Shown here: positions 1 through 5,580 of the stretch, piece by piece
Position numbering within the stretch: position 1 is the stretch's first letter
Layout: each line of letters opens with the position of its first letter
Source: Bacillota bacterium
Lineage (GTDB): Bacteria > Bacillota > Clostridia > Tissierellales > Sedimentibacteraceae
DNA: 9,599 nt
Direction: 5' to 3'
NCBI GenBank assembly: GCA_023416855.1
Contig: JAEZGU010000292.1
Coordinates: 1-9,599 of the forward strand
Notes under the pieces: model-generated
What the model was told of the DNA's origin: nothing
Databases searched by the model: none
Seen by the model: the letters and a program-made list of their open reading frames with translations, nothing else
Position numbers and translations under genes: made by a program

Positions 1-48
1 TACTATGAATGTTACTCTATTAAATATCATCCTAAGAATTCTTTGCAT
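1..48 (-). CDS. N-terminal fragment of a membrane protein, possibly cardiolipin synthase (partial)
   Basis: Only the first 16 codons are inside the window; the gene continues past the left edge. The peptide reads MQRILRMIFNRVTFIV: a short basic, amphipathic start followed by the beginning of a hydrophobic stretch. GGGAG lies 5 bases before the ATG (54-58), and a well-spaced promoter (95-123) lies upstream, so this is a real gene start rather than a chance ORF. The pattern resembles the N-terminus of clostridial cardiolipin synthases (basic 'RLLFSR'-like start, then a membrane segment). That is recollection from a very short stretch, so the product name is a weak guess; another membrane protein would fit equally well. 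It follows cstA but is separated from it by a strong terminator, so it is its own transcription unit. Confidence 0.6.
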   Translation of the reverse strand, partial: MQRILRMIFNRVTFIV

Positions 49-53
49 ATAAG

Positions 54-58
54 CTCCC
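54..58 (-). promoter_or_regulatory. Ribosome binding site of the left-edge gene
   Basis: The minus strand reads GGGAG, 5 bases before the ATG at 46-48. It is the main evidence that the 16-codon fragment is the start of a translated gene. Confidence 0.65.
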
Positions 59-94
59 ATTTTTTAAATCAATATTTGAATAAAGTTATATACA

Positions 95-123
95 ATTGTA
101 TCAAAATTTCTTGCAAATGTAAA
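95..123 (-). promoter_or_regulatory. SigA-type promoter of the left-edge gene, with a palindrome over the -10
   Basis: On the minus strand TTTACA (118-123) and TACAAT (95-100) are separated by exactly 17 bases. TG one base before the -10 gives an extended -10 (TGATACAAT). Predicted transcription starts near 88, leaving about 40 bases of leader. The -10 lies inside a perfect 12-bp palindrome, ATACAATTGTAT (90-101), which could be an operator or may reflect AT-richness. Confidence 0.6.
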
Positions 124-130
124 CAAAACC

Positions 131-157
131 AAATAAAAAAAGACCGCCGAAGCGGTC
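131..157 (-). terminator. Rho-independent terminator of cstA with a UUCG tetraloop
   Basis: On the minus strand GACCGC-TTCG-GCGGTC (142-157) forms a perfect 6-bp GC-rich stem closed by C(UUCG)G, a very stable tetraloop. It is followed by seven Ts, then ATTT. It begins 11 bases after the cstA stop codon. The + strand side lacks a T-run, so it acts for the minus strand only. Confidence 0.93.
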
Positions 158-168
158 GTATGTTATTA

Positions 169-1656
169 TTAATTTAACACATTTTGTAATATTTGTTCTT
201 TTTGAGTTTCTCCTCTTCTTCTTATGAACCACATATATCCAAATGCCATGATAGCTGCAAGAATCATAGAAGCCATGTAGCTTGTTGGTTCTAATCCCAA
301 TCTCTCATCTAATTTCAATCCTATTGGTGCATGGAATATGAAGCTTAATGTTACAAAGAAGTAGAACATTCCAGGAATTAATGATACGAAATAATTCTTT
401 CCTGATGTATACAAGTAAACTGCAATTGTTCCCAATGCAAATGTAGCTACAAATTGGTTTGTAAATGCAAAGTATCTCCATAGAATATTAAATCCTTGTG
501 GACTTTGTTTTGCATAGTAAAGTACAAATACTGCAGGAACAAATAGACAAGCAGAAGTTATAATTCTTTTTATAGGTAACTTTTGATCAATGTTAAATTG
601 TTCTGAAACCATTAATCTCAATGATCTAAATGCTGTATCTCCAGATGTAATAGGAAGTACTATAACACCAATTATAGCAACCATACCACCTATTGGTCCC
701 AAGAAACCTTTAGAAACTAATCCAACCATTAATGTAGGAGCTGTTGCTAAATCTGTTCCTCTTCCGAATATAACCATTGCACCTGCTGCCCAGCACATTG
801 CTATAAATCCTTCAACCAACATCATGTTAAAGAAAGTCATTTTTCCTTCTTTTTCATGTTTAACTGTTCTTGAAATCAAAGTAGCTTGAGTTGCATGGAA
901 GCCGGACATAATACCACAAGCAACCGTAATAAAGAATACAGGTATAAATGGTAGTCCGCCTGGATGTTGTTTAAATGGGCTAGATGCAAATGATAATGCT
1001 GTTAAGTTTGCTCCGCCATCCATTAGAACTCCTGCAAATATTCCAACTGCTGATAATATTAAGAATCCACCGAATATAGGATAAACTCTTCCGATTATAG
1101 CATCTATAGGGAATAATGTAGCTATCAAATAATATACAAATATTGCGCCATAAACTATCCAAGTTGTTGGATTATCTACAGCTGCTGCTTGGTTTAGAAC
1201 TTGAGTAACAATTAAGTCTCCAGGAGTATAAACGAATACAACACCTACTAGGAACATTAAAATCCATAAGAAGAAATTGTATACTTTAATTACATTGTTA
1301 CCTAAATATTTTTTGATAAGTTTAGGCATCTGTGCTCCACCGTTTCTCATAGAAATCATTCCAGAGAAGTAGTCATGCATAGAACCTGCAAGTATACATC
1401 CTATAGGAATAGTAATGAATGCTATTGGTCCAAATAAGATACCTTGAATTGCTCCAAATATAGGTCCTGTTCCTGCTATATTAAGCAATTCAATTAATGA
1501 ATTTTTCCATTTTTTCATAACGACGAAGTCTACGCCGTCTGCCTTAGTAATTGCTGGGGTTTCTCTATCATCAGGGCCAAAAATCTTTTCACAGAAATTT
1601 CCGTAAAAATATCCACCAACGATAAGAATAATAAGTCCGATTAAAAATGTTGACAT
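169..1656 (-). CDS. cstA: CstA-family carbon starvation protein (peptide/pyruvate transporter)
   Basis: A polytopic inner-membrane transporter of the CstA family, whose members take up peptides or pyruvate during carbon limitation (E. coli CstA and BtsT). At 495 residues it belongs to the short form; the E. coli proteins are about 700. Family signatures are clear: the DGVDF...KKWKN segment (40-52), LLNIAGTGPIFG (58-69) followed by GPIAFITIPIG (76-86), CGIMSGFHATQ (247-257), LPITSGDTAFRSLR (334-347) and FAFTNQ (397-402). About a dozen or more membrane segments follow one another, ending in a basic tail (FIRRRGE). The start is fixed by AAGGAGGAA 7 bases upstream. It is a single-gene unit with its own promoter (1778-1806) and terminator. 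No LytTR-type pyruvate sensor or other regulator is adjacent. The family is certain; substrate (peptide or pyruvate) cannot be decided from sequence. Confidence 0.95.
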   Translation of the reverse strand: MSTFLIGLIILIVGGYFYGNFCEKIFGPDDRETPAITKADGVDFVVMKKWKNSLIELLNIAGTGPIFGAIQGILFGPIAFITIPIGCILAGSMHDYFSGMISMRNGGAQMPKLIKKYLGNNVIKVYNFFLWILMFLVGVVFVYTPGDLIVTQVLNQAAAVDNPTTWIVYGAIFVYYLIATLFPIDAIIGRVYPIFGGFLILSAVGIFAGVLMDGGANLTALSFASSPFKQHPGGLPFIPVFFITVACGIMSGFHATQATLISRTVKHEKEGKMTFFNMMLVEGFIAMCWAAGAMVIFGRGTDLATAPTLMVGLVSKGFLGPIGGMVAIIGVIVLPITSGDTAFRSLRLMVSEQFNIDQKLPIKRIITSACLFVPAVFVLYYAKQSPQGFNILWRYFAFTNQFVATFALGTIAVYLYTSGKNYFVSLIPGMFYFFVTLSFIFHAPIGLKLDERLGLEPTSYMASMILAAIMAFGYMWFIRRRGETQKEQILQNVLN

Positions 1657-1777
1657 AGTTTGTTTCCTCCTTATAAATTATATATAAAAATTTAAATGTT
1701 GAACAATGTCAATGAATTAACAATCGACTTTAAATAAAAAAGACATTTATTCAATATTTTAAACTTTTATTAACTGA

Positions 1778-1806
1778 ATTGTATCACTTTGGACAACCTT
1801 AGTCAA
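1778..1806 (-). promoter_or_regulatory. Strong SigA-type promoter of cstA
   Basis: On the minus strand TTGACT (1801-1806) and TACAAT (1778-1783) are separated by exactly 17 bases, with TG before the -10 (TGATACAAT, extended -10). Start is predicted near 1771, giving a leader of about 115 bases. The leader can form a long-range hairpin: TTGAA/TTCAA plus AATGTC/GACATT, 1742-1754 with 1699-1710. I see no known riboswitch class and no clear cre (catabolite) box. Confidence 0.8.
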
Positions 1807-1839
1807 ATTTTTTTTATAGGAATAAGGTAAAATAAAATT

Positions 1840-2640
1840 TTAACCAGCCAATTTTGAAATATTGTACGACAATGAAAAACACACTATTAAAAGTAACGAA
1901 TTATATAAGTAGTAGGGTGTTAAAGAAAAACCAGGAAATATTGTAATTATAGAACCTATAACTAAACCAATAATGGCATAATAAGTAATACCATAACATT
2001 TCTTAAATAACATGGAAATTAGTTTGGAAAATAACAAAATACTAATTACAAAGCCAATACCTAAGTAGATTATTTCCATTATATGCACCCTTGAAATAGC
2101 AGAAATTACAAATTCATAAGCTCCTATATACATTAAAATTATCGATGCACTAATACCGGGAATAATTGTTCCAAAGCCTATAATTAATCCATATATTATA
2201 ATGTTTATATATGTTGGTTCACTTAAATTGCTTAAGGTAATTGAACTTTTTTCAAGATAGGCAAGAATCAATGTTAAGCTAAACGTCATCATAAATGGTA
2301 TTAGATATTTATTTTTATAACCATTCTTATTTGCTTGCTTTATAACCATAGGAATTGTGCCTAACATAAGTCCTATAAATGCATATCTAACTTCTATCTC
2401 ATAATAAGTAAATAGAAATTCTACTAATCTACTAAACAATAAGACTCCTAAAACTCCTCCAATTCCAATGGGTATAAAAAATATAACATTTTCTTTGAAT
2501 TTATATGTAAAATTTGCTATAAAAAAAGTCATTTTATCATAAAGCCCAAAAATTACAGCCAAAGCCCCTCCGCTAACACCCGGAGCAATTGCGCCTGCAC
2601 CCATAATTAAGCCTTTAAAAACTCTTTTTAGAAAATCCAT
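1840..2640 (-). CDS. DUF368 membrane protein, PopT-type polyprenyl-phosphate translocase
   Basis: A polytopic membrane protein of the DUF368 family. Work on Vibrio cholerae and Staphylococcus aureus showed that members (PopT) return undecaprenyl phosphate, the lipid carrier for cell-wall and glycan synthesis, across the membrane to the cytoplasmic side. The family signature GAGAIAPGVSGG lies at residues 14-25. A second copy, GFGTIIPGISAS, lies at 155-166, so the protein is an internal duplication: 11-35 matches 151-175, and 58-100 matches 193-236. The 266-residue length is normal. GAGGT lies 7 bases before the ATG. A consensus promoter (2679-2707) makes it a separate unit; no clear terminator follows before the cstA promoter. 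No other cell-wall gene is adjacent. The family call is secure; the translocase role is by homology. Confidence 0.9.
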   Translation of the reverse strand: MDFLKRVFKGLIMGAGAIAPGVSGGALAVIFGLYDKMTFFIANFTYKFKENVIFFIPIGIGGVLGVLLFSRLVEFLFTYYEIEVRYAFIGLMLGTIPMVIKQANKNGYKNKYLIPFMMTFSLTLILAYLEKSSITLSNLSEPTYINIIIYGLIIGFGTIIPGISASIILMYIGAYEFVISAISRVHIMEIIYLGIGFVISILLFSKLISMLFKKCYGITYYAIIGLVIGSIITIFPGFSLTPYYLYNSLLLIVCFSLSYNISKLAG

Positions 2641-2678
2641 ATGGTCTACCTCATTTGTGTTAAATTATTCCTTAGTAA

Positions 2679-2707
2679 ATTATATAGAAAAATACCGAAA
2701 TTATCAA
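2679..2707 (-). promoter_or_regulatory. Consensus promoter of the DUF368 gene
   Basis: On the minus strand TTGATA (2702-2707) and a perfect TATAAT (2679-2684) are separated by 17 bases. The transcription start falls near 2672, about 31 bases before the ATG. The distal arm of the preceding gene's terminator hairpin lies inside the spacer and the -35 box of this promoter. Confidence 0.8.
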
Positions 2708-2738
2708 CAAAAAATATATTAAGGACAATAATCGGTAT
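2686..2738 (-). terminator. Terminator-like hairpin of the UMF1 MFS gene
   Basis: On the minus strand ATACCGATTAT (2728-2738) pairs with ATAATTTCGGTAT (2692-2704): 7 + 4 base pairs with a 2-base bulge and a 23-base loop. It is followed by TTTTT-C-TATA. The loop is long and the stem only moderately GC-rich, so strength is uncertain. It begins 12 bases after the MFS stop codon and overlaps the DUF368 promoter. Confidence 0.55.
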
Positions 2739-2750
2739 CTACAATTGCTA

Positions 2751-3998
2751 TCATATTGAATTTAATTTTGCAGCTTTTTTGAATATTATATAACCAATTA
2801 TAAACATTACAGAAATAAGAGCAACTCCTGTCCTGGAATTTCCACTTATTTGGGTAGTTATACCCATAAGCATTGTACCTGTGAACGATGCTCCCTTTCC
2901 AAAGATATCATAGAAGCCAAAATATTCACTTGATTTTTCTTTTGGTATGATCTTAGCAAAATATGAGCGAGAAAGTGCTTGTATTGCTCCTTGAAACATT
3001 GCAACACAAACTGCCAAAAACCAAAACTCCCAAGCTTTATCTAATTGTAACGCAAATAATGCAATAAAGAAATAACCTGCTATGCTAAAGCTTATTAAAC
3101 TTGTTGTTGTAAATTTTTTAGACAGCTTTCCAAATAATACAGCAAAAGGAAATGCTACAACTTGAGTCATAAGTAAGGCAAACAGTAAATTATTATCACT
3201 TATGCCAACATCCTTTCCATAGGAAGTTGCCATTTCTATTATTGTGTATACTCCGTCAATATAGAAAAAGAATGCTAATAGAAAAACAAAAATTTCTTTT
3301 TGTTTTTTAATATCCTTAAAAGTGTTGCCAAGACGAATAAATGCGCTTTTTAAAGCATGTCTTTCAACTTCAACATAATGTATTTGTTTATAATTTTTAT
3401 AAAGTGGAATTGTAATTAAAAACCACCATGCTGCGTTTATAACAAATGCAGCCTTAGTTGCAAACCCTGATGAAATGTTTAGTTTTTCAGCAGAAAGTAT
3501 TAACAATAAAGATAAAGTGAAAGGTATACAGCTTCCTATATAACCCCATGCATATCCTAATGAGGATAGCATGTCCATTCTATCATCAGTTGTTACATCA
3601 GAGAGCATTGCATCATAAAATATAAGACTTGATGAAACACCTACTTTTGCAACAACAAATACAACTAAGAACAAAAGCCATGTTAATGGCAAAGCAAGTG
3701 ATGCACAACCTATTACACCCAACATTAAAAACAGTGTAAATAATGGTTTTTTATATCCCTTTGTATCAGCTAAGGTTCCTAAAATAGGTCCTAATATTGC
3801 AACTATTAATGTGGATATAGATATTGCGTATCCCCAATATGCTGTTGAATTAGCAGCTGAAATACCCATAGTAGCAGCAATATTTTTGAAATATATAGGG
3901 ATTATCGTCGATACAAGAAGTATAAATGCTGAGTTGCCAACATCATATAATACCCAATACTTTTCCAGCCTTGTAAGTTTAGCGTTATTTTTAGCCAT
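2751..3998 (-). CDS. UMF1/Atg22-family MFS transporter
   Basis: A major facilitator superfamily protein of the UMF1 (Atg22-like) group, with about 12 membrane segments in 415 residues. The group hallmark near the N-terminus reads WVLYDVGNSAF (15-25), where most members have YDWANSA. MFS motif A is GTLADTKGYKKP (74-85). FYDAMLSDV (128-136) with GYAWGYIGS (148-156), and ALSRS...IPKEKSSEYFGFYD (341-364), are also family-typical. The yeast relative exports amino acids from the vacuole; substrates of bacterial members are largely unknown, so none is assigned. The longest ORF starts four codons earlier (MEGK-M), but that ATG sits within the ribosome binding site ATGGAGGGG; the ATG at 3996-3998 is correctly spaced from GGAGG and is the start used here. 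Single-gene unit with a promoter at 4044-4072. Confidence 0.9.
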   Translation of the reverse strand: MAKNNAKLTRLEKYWVLYDVGNSAFILLVSTIIPIYFKNIAATMGISAANSTAYWGYAISISTLIVAILGPILGTLADTKGYKKPLFTLFLMLGVIGCASLALPLTWLLFLVVFVVAKVGVSSSLIFYDAMLSDVTTDDRMDMLSSLGYAWGYIGSCIPFTLSLLLILSAEKLNISSGFATKAAFVINAAWWFLITIPLYKNYKQIHYVEVERHALKSAFIRLGNTFKDIKKQKEIFVFLLAFFFYIDGVYTIIEMATSYGKDVGISDNNLLFALLMTQVVAFPFAVLFGKLSKKFTTTSLISFSIAGYFFIALFALQLDKAWEFWFLAVCVAMFQGAIQALSRSYFAKIIPKEKSSEYFGFYDIFGKGASFTGTMLMGITTQISGNSRTGVALISVMFIIGYIIFKKAAKLNSI

Positions 3999-4001
3999 TT
4001 T

Positions 4002-4008
4002 CCCCTCC
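4002..4008 (-). promoter_or_regulatory. Ribosome binding site that decides the MFS start
   Basis: The minus strand reads GGAGGGG, with 3 bases from its end (5 from the GGAGG core) to the ATG at 3996-3998. The longest-ORF start ATG overlaps it directly (ATGGAGGGG) and has no ribosome binding site of its own. Confidence 0.8.
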
Positions 4009-4043
4009 ATTTACATGACAACATTATTTCTAATATTACAAAT

Positions 4044-4072
4044 ATAATAATAAAAATACTATATCTTGTCCA
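4044..4072 (-). promoter_or_regulatory. SigA-type promoter of the UMF1 MFS gene
   Basis: On the minus strand TGGACA (4067-4072) and TATTAT (4044-4049) are separated by 17 bases, each 5 of 6 to consensus. Start is predicted near 4037, about 39 bases before the chosen ATG. It lies just past the rubrerythrin terminator, so the MFS gene has its own transcript. Confidence 0.65.
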
Positions 4073-4081
4073 TTGTTTTAT

Positions 4082-4116
4082 TGAAAAATAAAAGCGAAGC
4101 TACAAATGCCTCGCTT
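4082..4116 (-). terminator. Rho-independent terminator of the rubrerythrin gene
   Basis: On the minus strand AAGCGAGGC (4108-4116) pairs with GCTTCGCTT (4092-4100): 9 base pairs including one G-U, with a 7-base loop. It is followed by TTATTTTTC. It begins 4 bases after the stop codon and closes the histidine kinase-ogt-phospholipase-rubrerythrin run. Confidence 0.92.
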
Positions 4117-4120
4117 CAAC

Positions 4121-4669
4121 TTAGTAATTTTCGCAATTCAATTCATAATATCCTTGTGGATAAAAGCATATAGGACACACTTCAGGGGCACATTCACTCC
4201 ATACTAAATTTCCACATCTTAAGCATACCCAAACAGTGCTTATAGGCTTACAGAACACTTGATTGTTAGCTATGTTTTCAGCTAATGTATTGAACCTAAA
4301 ATAATGATGTCGTTCTATTGCTGCCACACCTTCAAACATGTTGGCAACATCAATATATCCTTCTTCTCTTGCTATTCGAGCATATTCTACGTATAAATCT
4401 GTACCTACATAGTTTTCTTCCTCAGCAGAAACACGTAAGTTTGTTAGAGTATCAGGAATACTCCCTGTCAGAAATCTTGACCAAATTATTGCGTGCTGCA
4501 TTTCATTTTCAGATGTAATACCAAAAATATTACCTATCTGCTGATATCCATCTCTCCTTGCTCGTTCCTCATAAATTCTATATTGTGTGCTGACAGACAA
4601 TTCTCTTTGTAGAGCGTTTTGCAAATTTTGATATGTCTGACTATTTATAAACTCACTATTATTAACCAT
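4121..4669 (-). CDS. Divergent rubrerythrin (diiron ferritin-like plus rubredoxin-like domain)
   Basis: A 182-residue rubrerythrin. In anaerobes these proteins reduce hydrogen peroxide at a diiron site, fed by electrons through a rubredoxin-type iron centre. The ferritin-like domain covers about 8-136: E23 in the first helix, E56xxH59 (ENEMQHA), YARIAREEGY (96-105) and E119xxH122. The C-terminal rubredoxin-like domain has C149xxC152-G and C165-P-x-C168, then the usual ending (ELNCENY). Against D. vulgaris rubrerythrin, from memory, the residue at Glu94 is V88 and that at Glu97 is D91, so the diiron site looks altered. Extra cysteines sit at 140, 160 and 179. The longest ORF adds 11 residues (MIYTYLKGCEH) that lack a ribosome binding site and read through the inverted repeat 4681-4725; the ATG at 4667-4669 follows AAAGGGTGTG by 5 bases and is preferred. 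It is last in its run, before a strong terminator. Confidence 0.92.
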   Translation of the reverse strand: MVNNSEFINSQTYQNLQNALQRELSVSTQYRIYEERARRDGYQQIGNIFGITSENEMQHAIIWSRFLTGSIPDTLTNLRVSAEEENYVGTDLYVEYARIAREEGYIDVANMFEGVAAIERHHYFRFNTLAENIANNQVFCKPISTVWVCLRCGNLVWSECAPEVCPICFYPQGYYELNCENY

Positions 4670-4674
4670 ATGTT

Positions 4675-4684
4675 CACACCCTTT
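4675..4684 (-). promoter_or_regulatory. Ribosome binding site that decides the rubrerythrin start
   Basis: The minus strand reads AAAGGGTGTG, an imperfect match to AAGGAGGTG, ending 5 bases before the ATG at 4667-4669. Its first four bases (AAAG) are the end of the 15-bp inverted-repeat arm, so folding of the leader could partly hide it. Confidence 0.6.
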
Positions 4685-4725
4685 TAAATAAGTATATATC
4701 ATATTATGTAATACTTATTTAAAAG
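4681..4725 (-). repeat. Perfect 15-bp inverted repeat in the rubrerythrin leader
   Basis: CTTTTAAATAAGTAT (4681-4695) and ATACTTATTTAAAAG (4711-4725) are exact reverse complements with a 15-base spacer. Three further pairs (ACA/TGT, 4676-4678 with 4726-4728) are possible past a 2-base bulge. No T-run follows on either strand, so it is not a terminator. It sits between the upstream gene and the rubrerythrin ATG and runs into the ribosome binding site. It could be a regulator's operator (arm centres 30 bp apart, about three helical turns) or an mRNA hairpin. Confidence 0.85.
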
Positions 4726-4738
4726 TGTAGAAATCAAT

Positions 4739-4766
4739 ATTATAATAAGTTAAATAAAACTATTAA
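4739..4766 (-). promoter_or_regulatory. Candidate promoter of the rubrerythrin gene
   Basis: On the minus strand a perfect TATAAT (4739-4744) has TTAATA (4761-4766, 4 of 6 to consensus) 16 bases upstream, overlapping the stop codon of the phospholipase-like gene. Start is predicted near 4732, so the whole inverted repeat would be transcribed in the leader. A weaker alternative, TTGATT with TATTAC at an 18-base spacing, would put the repeat inside the promoter instead. Confidence 0.45.
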
Positions 4767-5551
4767 CCAAAGTTTCTGTTGAAATATGAATTAATATTAT
4801 CCGACATATTAAGATTATTATAATACTCAATTATTATTTCTGAAGCTTTTCCTATTGCCTTCTCATACAATTCATACAAGTTTTTATTTAGATCAATGCA
4901 TACTTTGTTTGACTCATAATTCATTATGAGTCCTCTCATATTCTTATAGTTACCGGTTAGCTTTAATCCCGCAAAAATTATATATCTTTTTATTTTATTT
5001 GGTGCAACAAGTAAATTCAAATTAAACTTCATCGATTTTAATGATTTATAAATACTCTCGCTTGTTATACCTTCAAAAAATGTTGCTATAACTCCTGCAT
5101 TATATATGCTCGGGATTATATGAAAAGTAGGTTTAAATGACAAGGGTTCCTTGTTAAATTTAAGCATAATTAATCTGTCAAATTCAACTTCTATTTCCCC
5201 ATGAGTAAGAAGATCATTCTCAAACATTCTTATGTATGGATGACAAAAACTATCCAATATAAAATGACATATAAACCCTAATATATATGCACATTTAGCT
5301 TCATAGTCATGACTGTCATTCATTATTTTTCTTGCTTTCTCAAAAAAAATATTTGCATTTTGTTCGTGAAGGTCATGCCCTATTTTGCTGATCTGATTAG
5401 GTTTTAAAGGTTGATGATAAAATAAAATATCAGGCCCATGTAAGCCAATATTGTACAAATTTATATTATTATCAATTGTTTTTTTTATTTCACCATCTAA
5501 GGTTTTTAAAACCTCTTGACCAAAAGCATAATGCGCATAAGTTGTAGGCAT
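4763..5551 (-). CDS. Zinc-dependent phospholipase C-like protein, cytoplasmic form
   Basis: A 262-residue member of the zinc-dependent phospholipase C fold (PF00882), the family of B. cereus PC-PLC and clostridial alpha toxin. Zinc-ligand candidates appear in family order: H7 (TYAHYAFG), D41 (HGPDILFY), H59 (GHDLH), H96xxxD100 with H104 (GFICHFILDSFCHPYI), and H117xxxE121 (HGEIE). Unlike the secreted enzymes there is no signal peptide, so the N-terminal Trp ligand those expose after cleavage is absent; the protein starts directly with MPTTYAH. Substrate and activity are unknown. The longest ORF starts four codons earlier (MEGH-M), but that ATG overlaps the ribosome binding site GGAGGG, which lies 4 bases before the chosen ATG. 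It begins 29 bases after the ogt stop codon with no promoter evident between them, so the two are probably one operon. Confidence 0.85.
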   Translation of the reverse strand: MPTTYAHYAFGQEVLKTLDGEIKKTIDNNINLYNIGLHGPDILFYHQPLKPNQISKIGHDLHEQNANIFFEKARKIMNDSHDYEAKCAYILGFICHFILDSFCHPYIRMFENDLLTHGEIEVEFDRLIMLKFNKEPLSFKPTFHIIPSIYNAGVIATFFEGITSESIYKSLKSMKFNLNLLVAPNKIKRYIIFAGLKLTGNYKNMRGLIMNYESNKVCIDLNKNLYELYEKAIGKASEIIIEYYNNLNMSDNINSYFNRNFG

Positions 5552-5555
5552 GTGG

Positions 5556-5561
5556 CCCTCC
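5556..5561 (-). promoter_or_regulatory. Ribosome binding site that decides the phospholipase-like start
   Basis: The minus strand reads GGAGGG, 4 bases before the ATG at 5549-5551. The longest-ORF ATG (5561-5563) overlaps this motif (ATGGAGGG) and has no ribosome binding site upstream. Confidence 0.8.
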
Positions 5562-5580
5562 ATATTTGTTTAACAAAATA

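Noticed and set aside
590..889. Open frame of 99 codons on the + strand inside cstA
   Set aside because: It lies wholly antisense to a strongly conserved transporter gene, has no ribosome binding site that I can see, and its composition is that of a mirror reading.
1657..1682. A TATAAT box close to the cstA start as a second promoter
   Set aside because: Its transcript would begin inside or next to the ribosome binding site (1664-1673), and the TTGACA upstream is 24 bases away, too far. The promoter at 1778-1806 is far better.
1826..1845. Possible hairpin (GGTTAAAAT/ATTTTACC) after the DUF368 gene as a terminator
   Set aside because: The stem is nearly all A-T with a bulge, overlaps the stop codon and is followed by a mixed sequence rather than a T-run.
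5565..5577. Palindrome TTTGTT-T-AACAAA between ogt and the phospholipase-like gene
   Set aside because: It is short and entirely low-complexity A/T apart from one G and one C. No promoter elements surround it, so chance is the simplest explanation.
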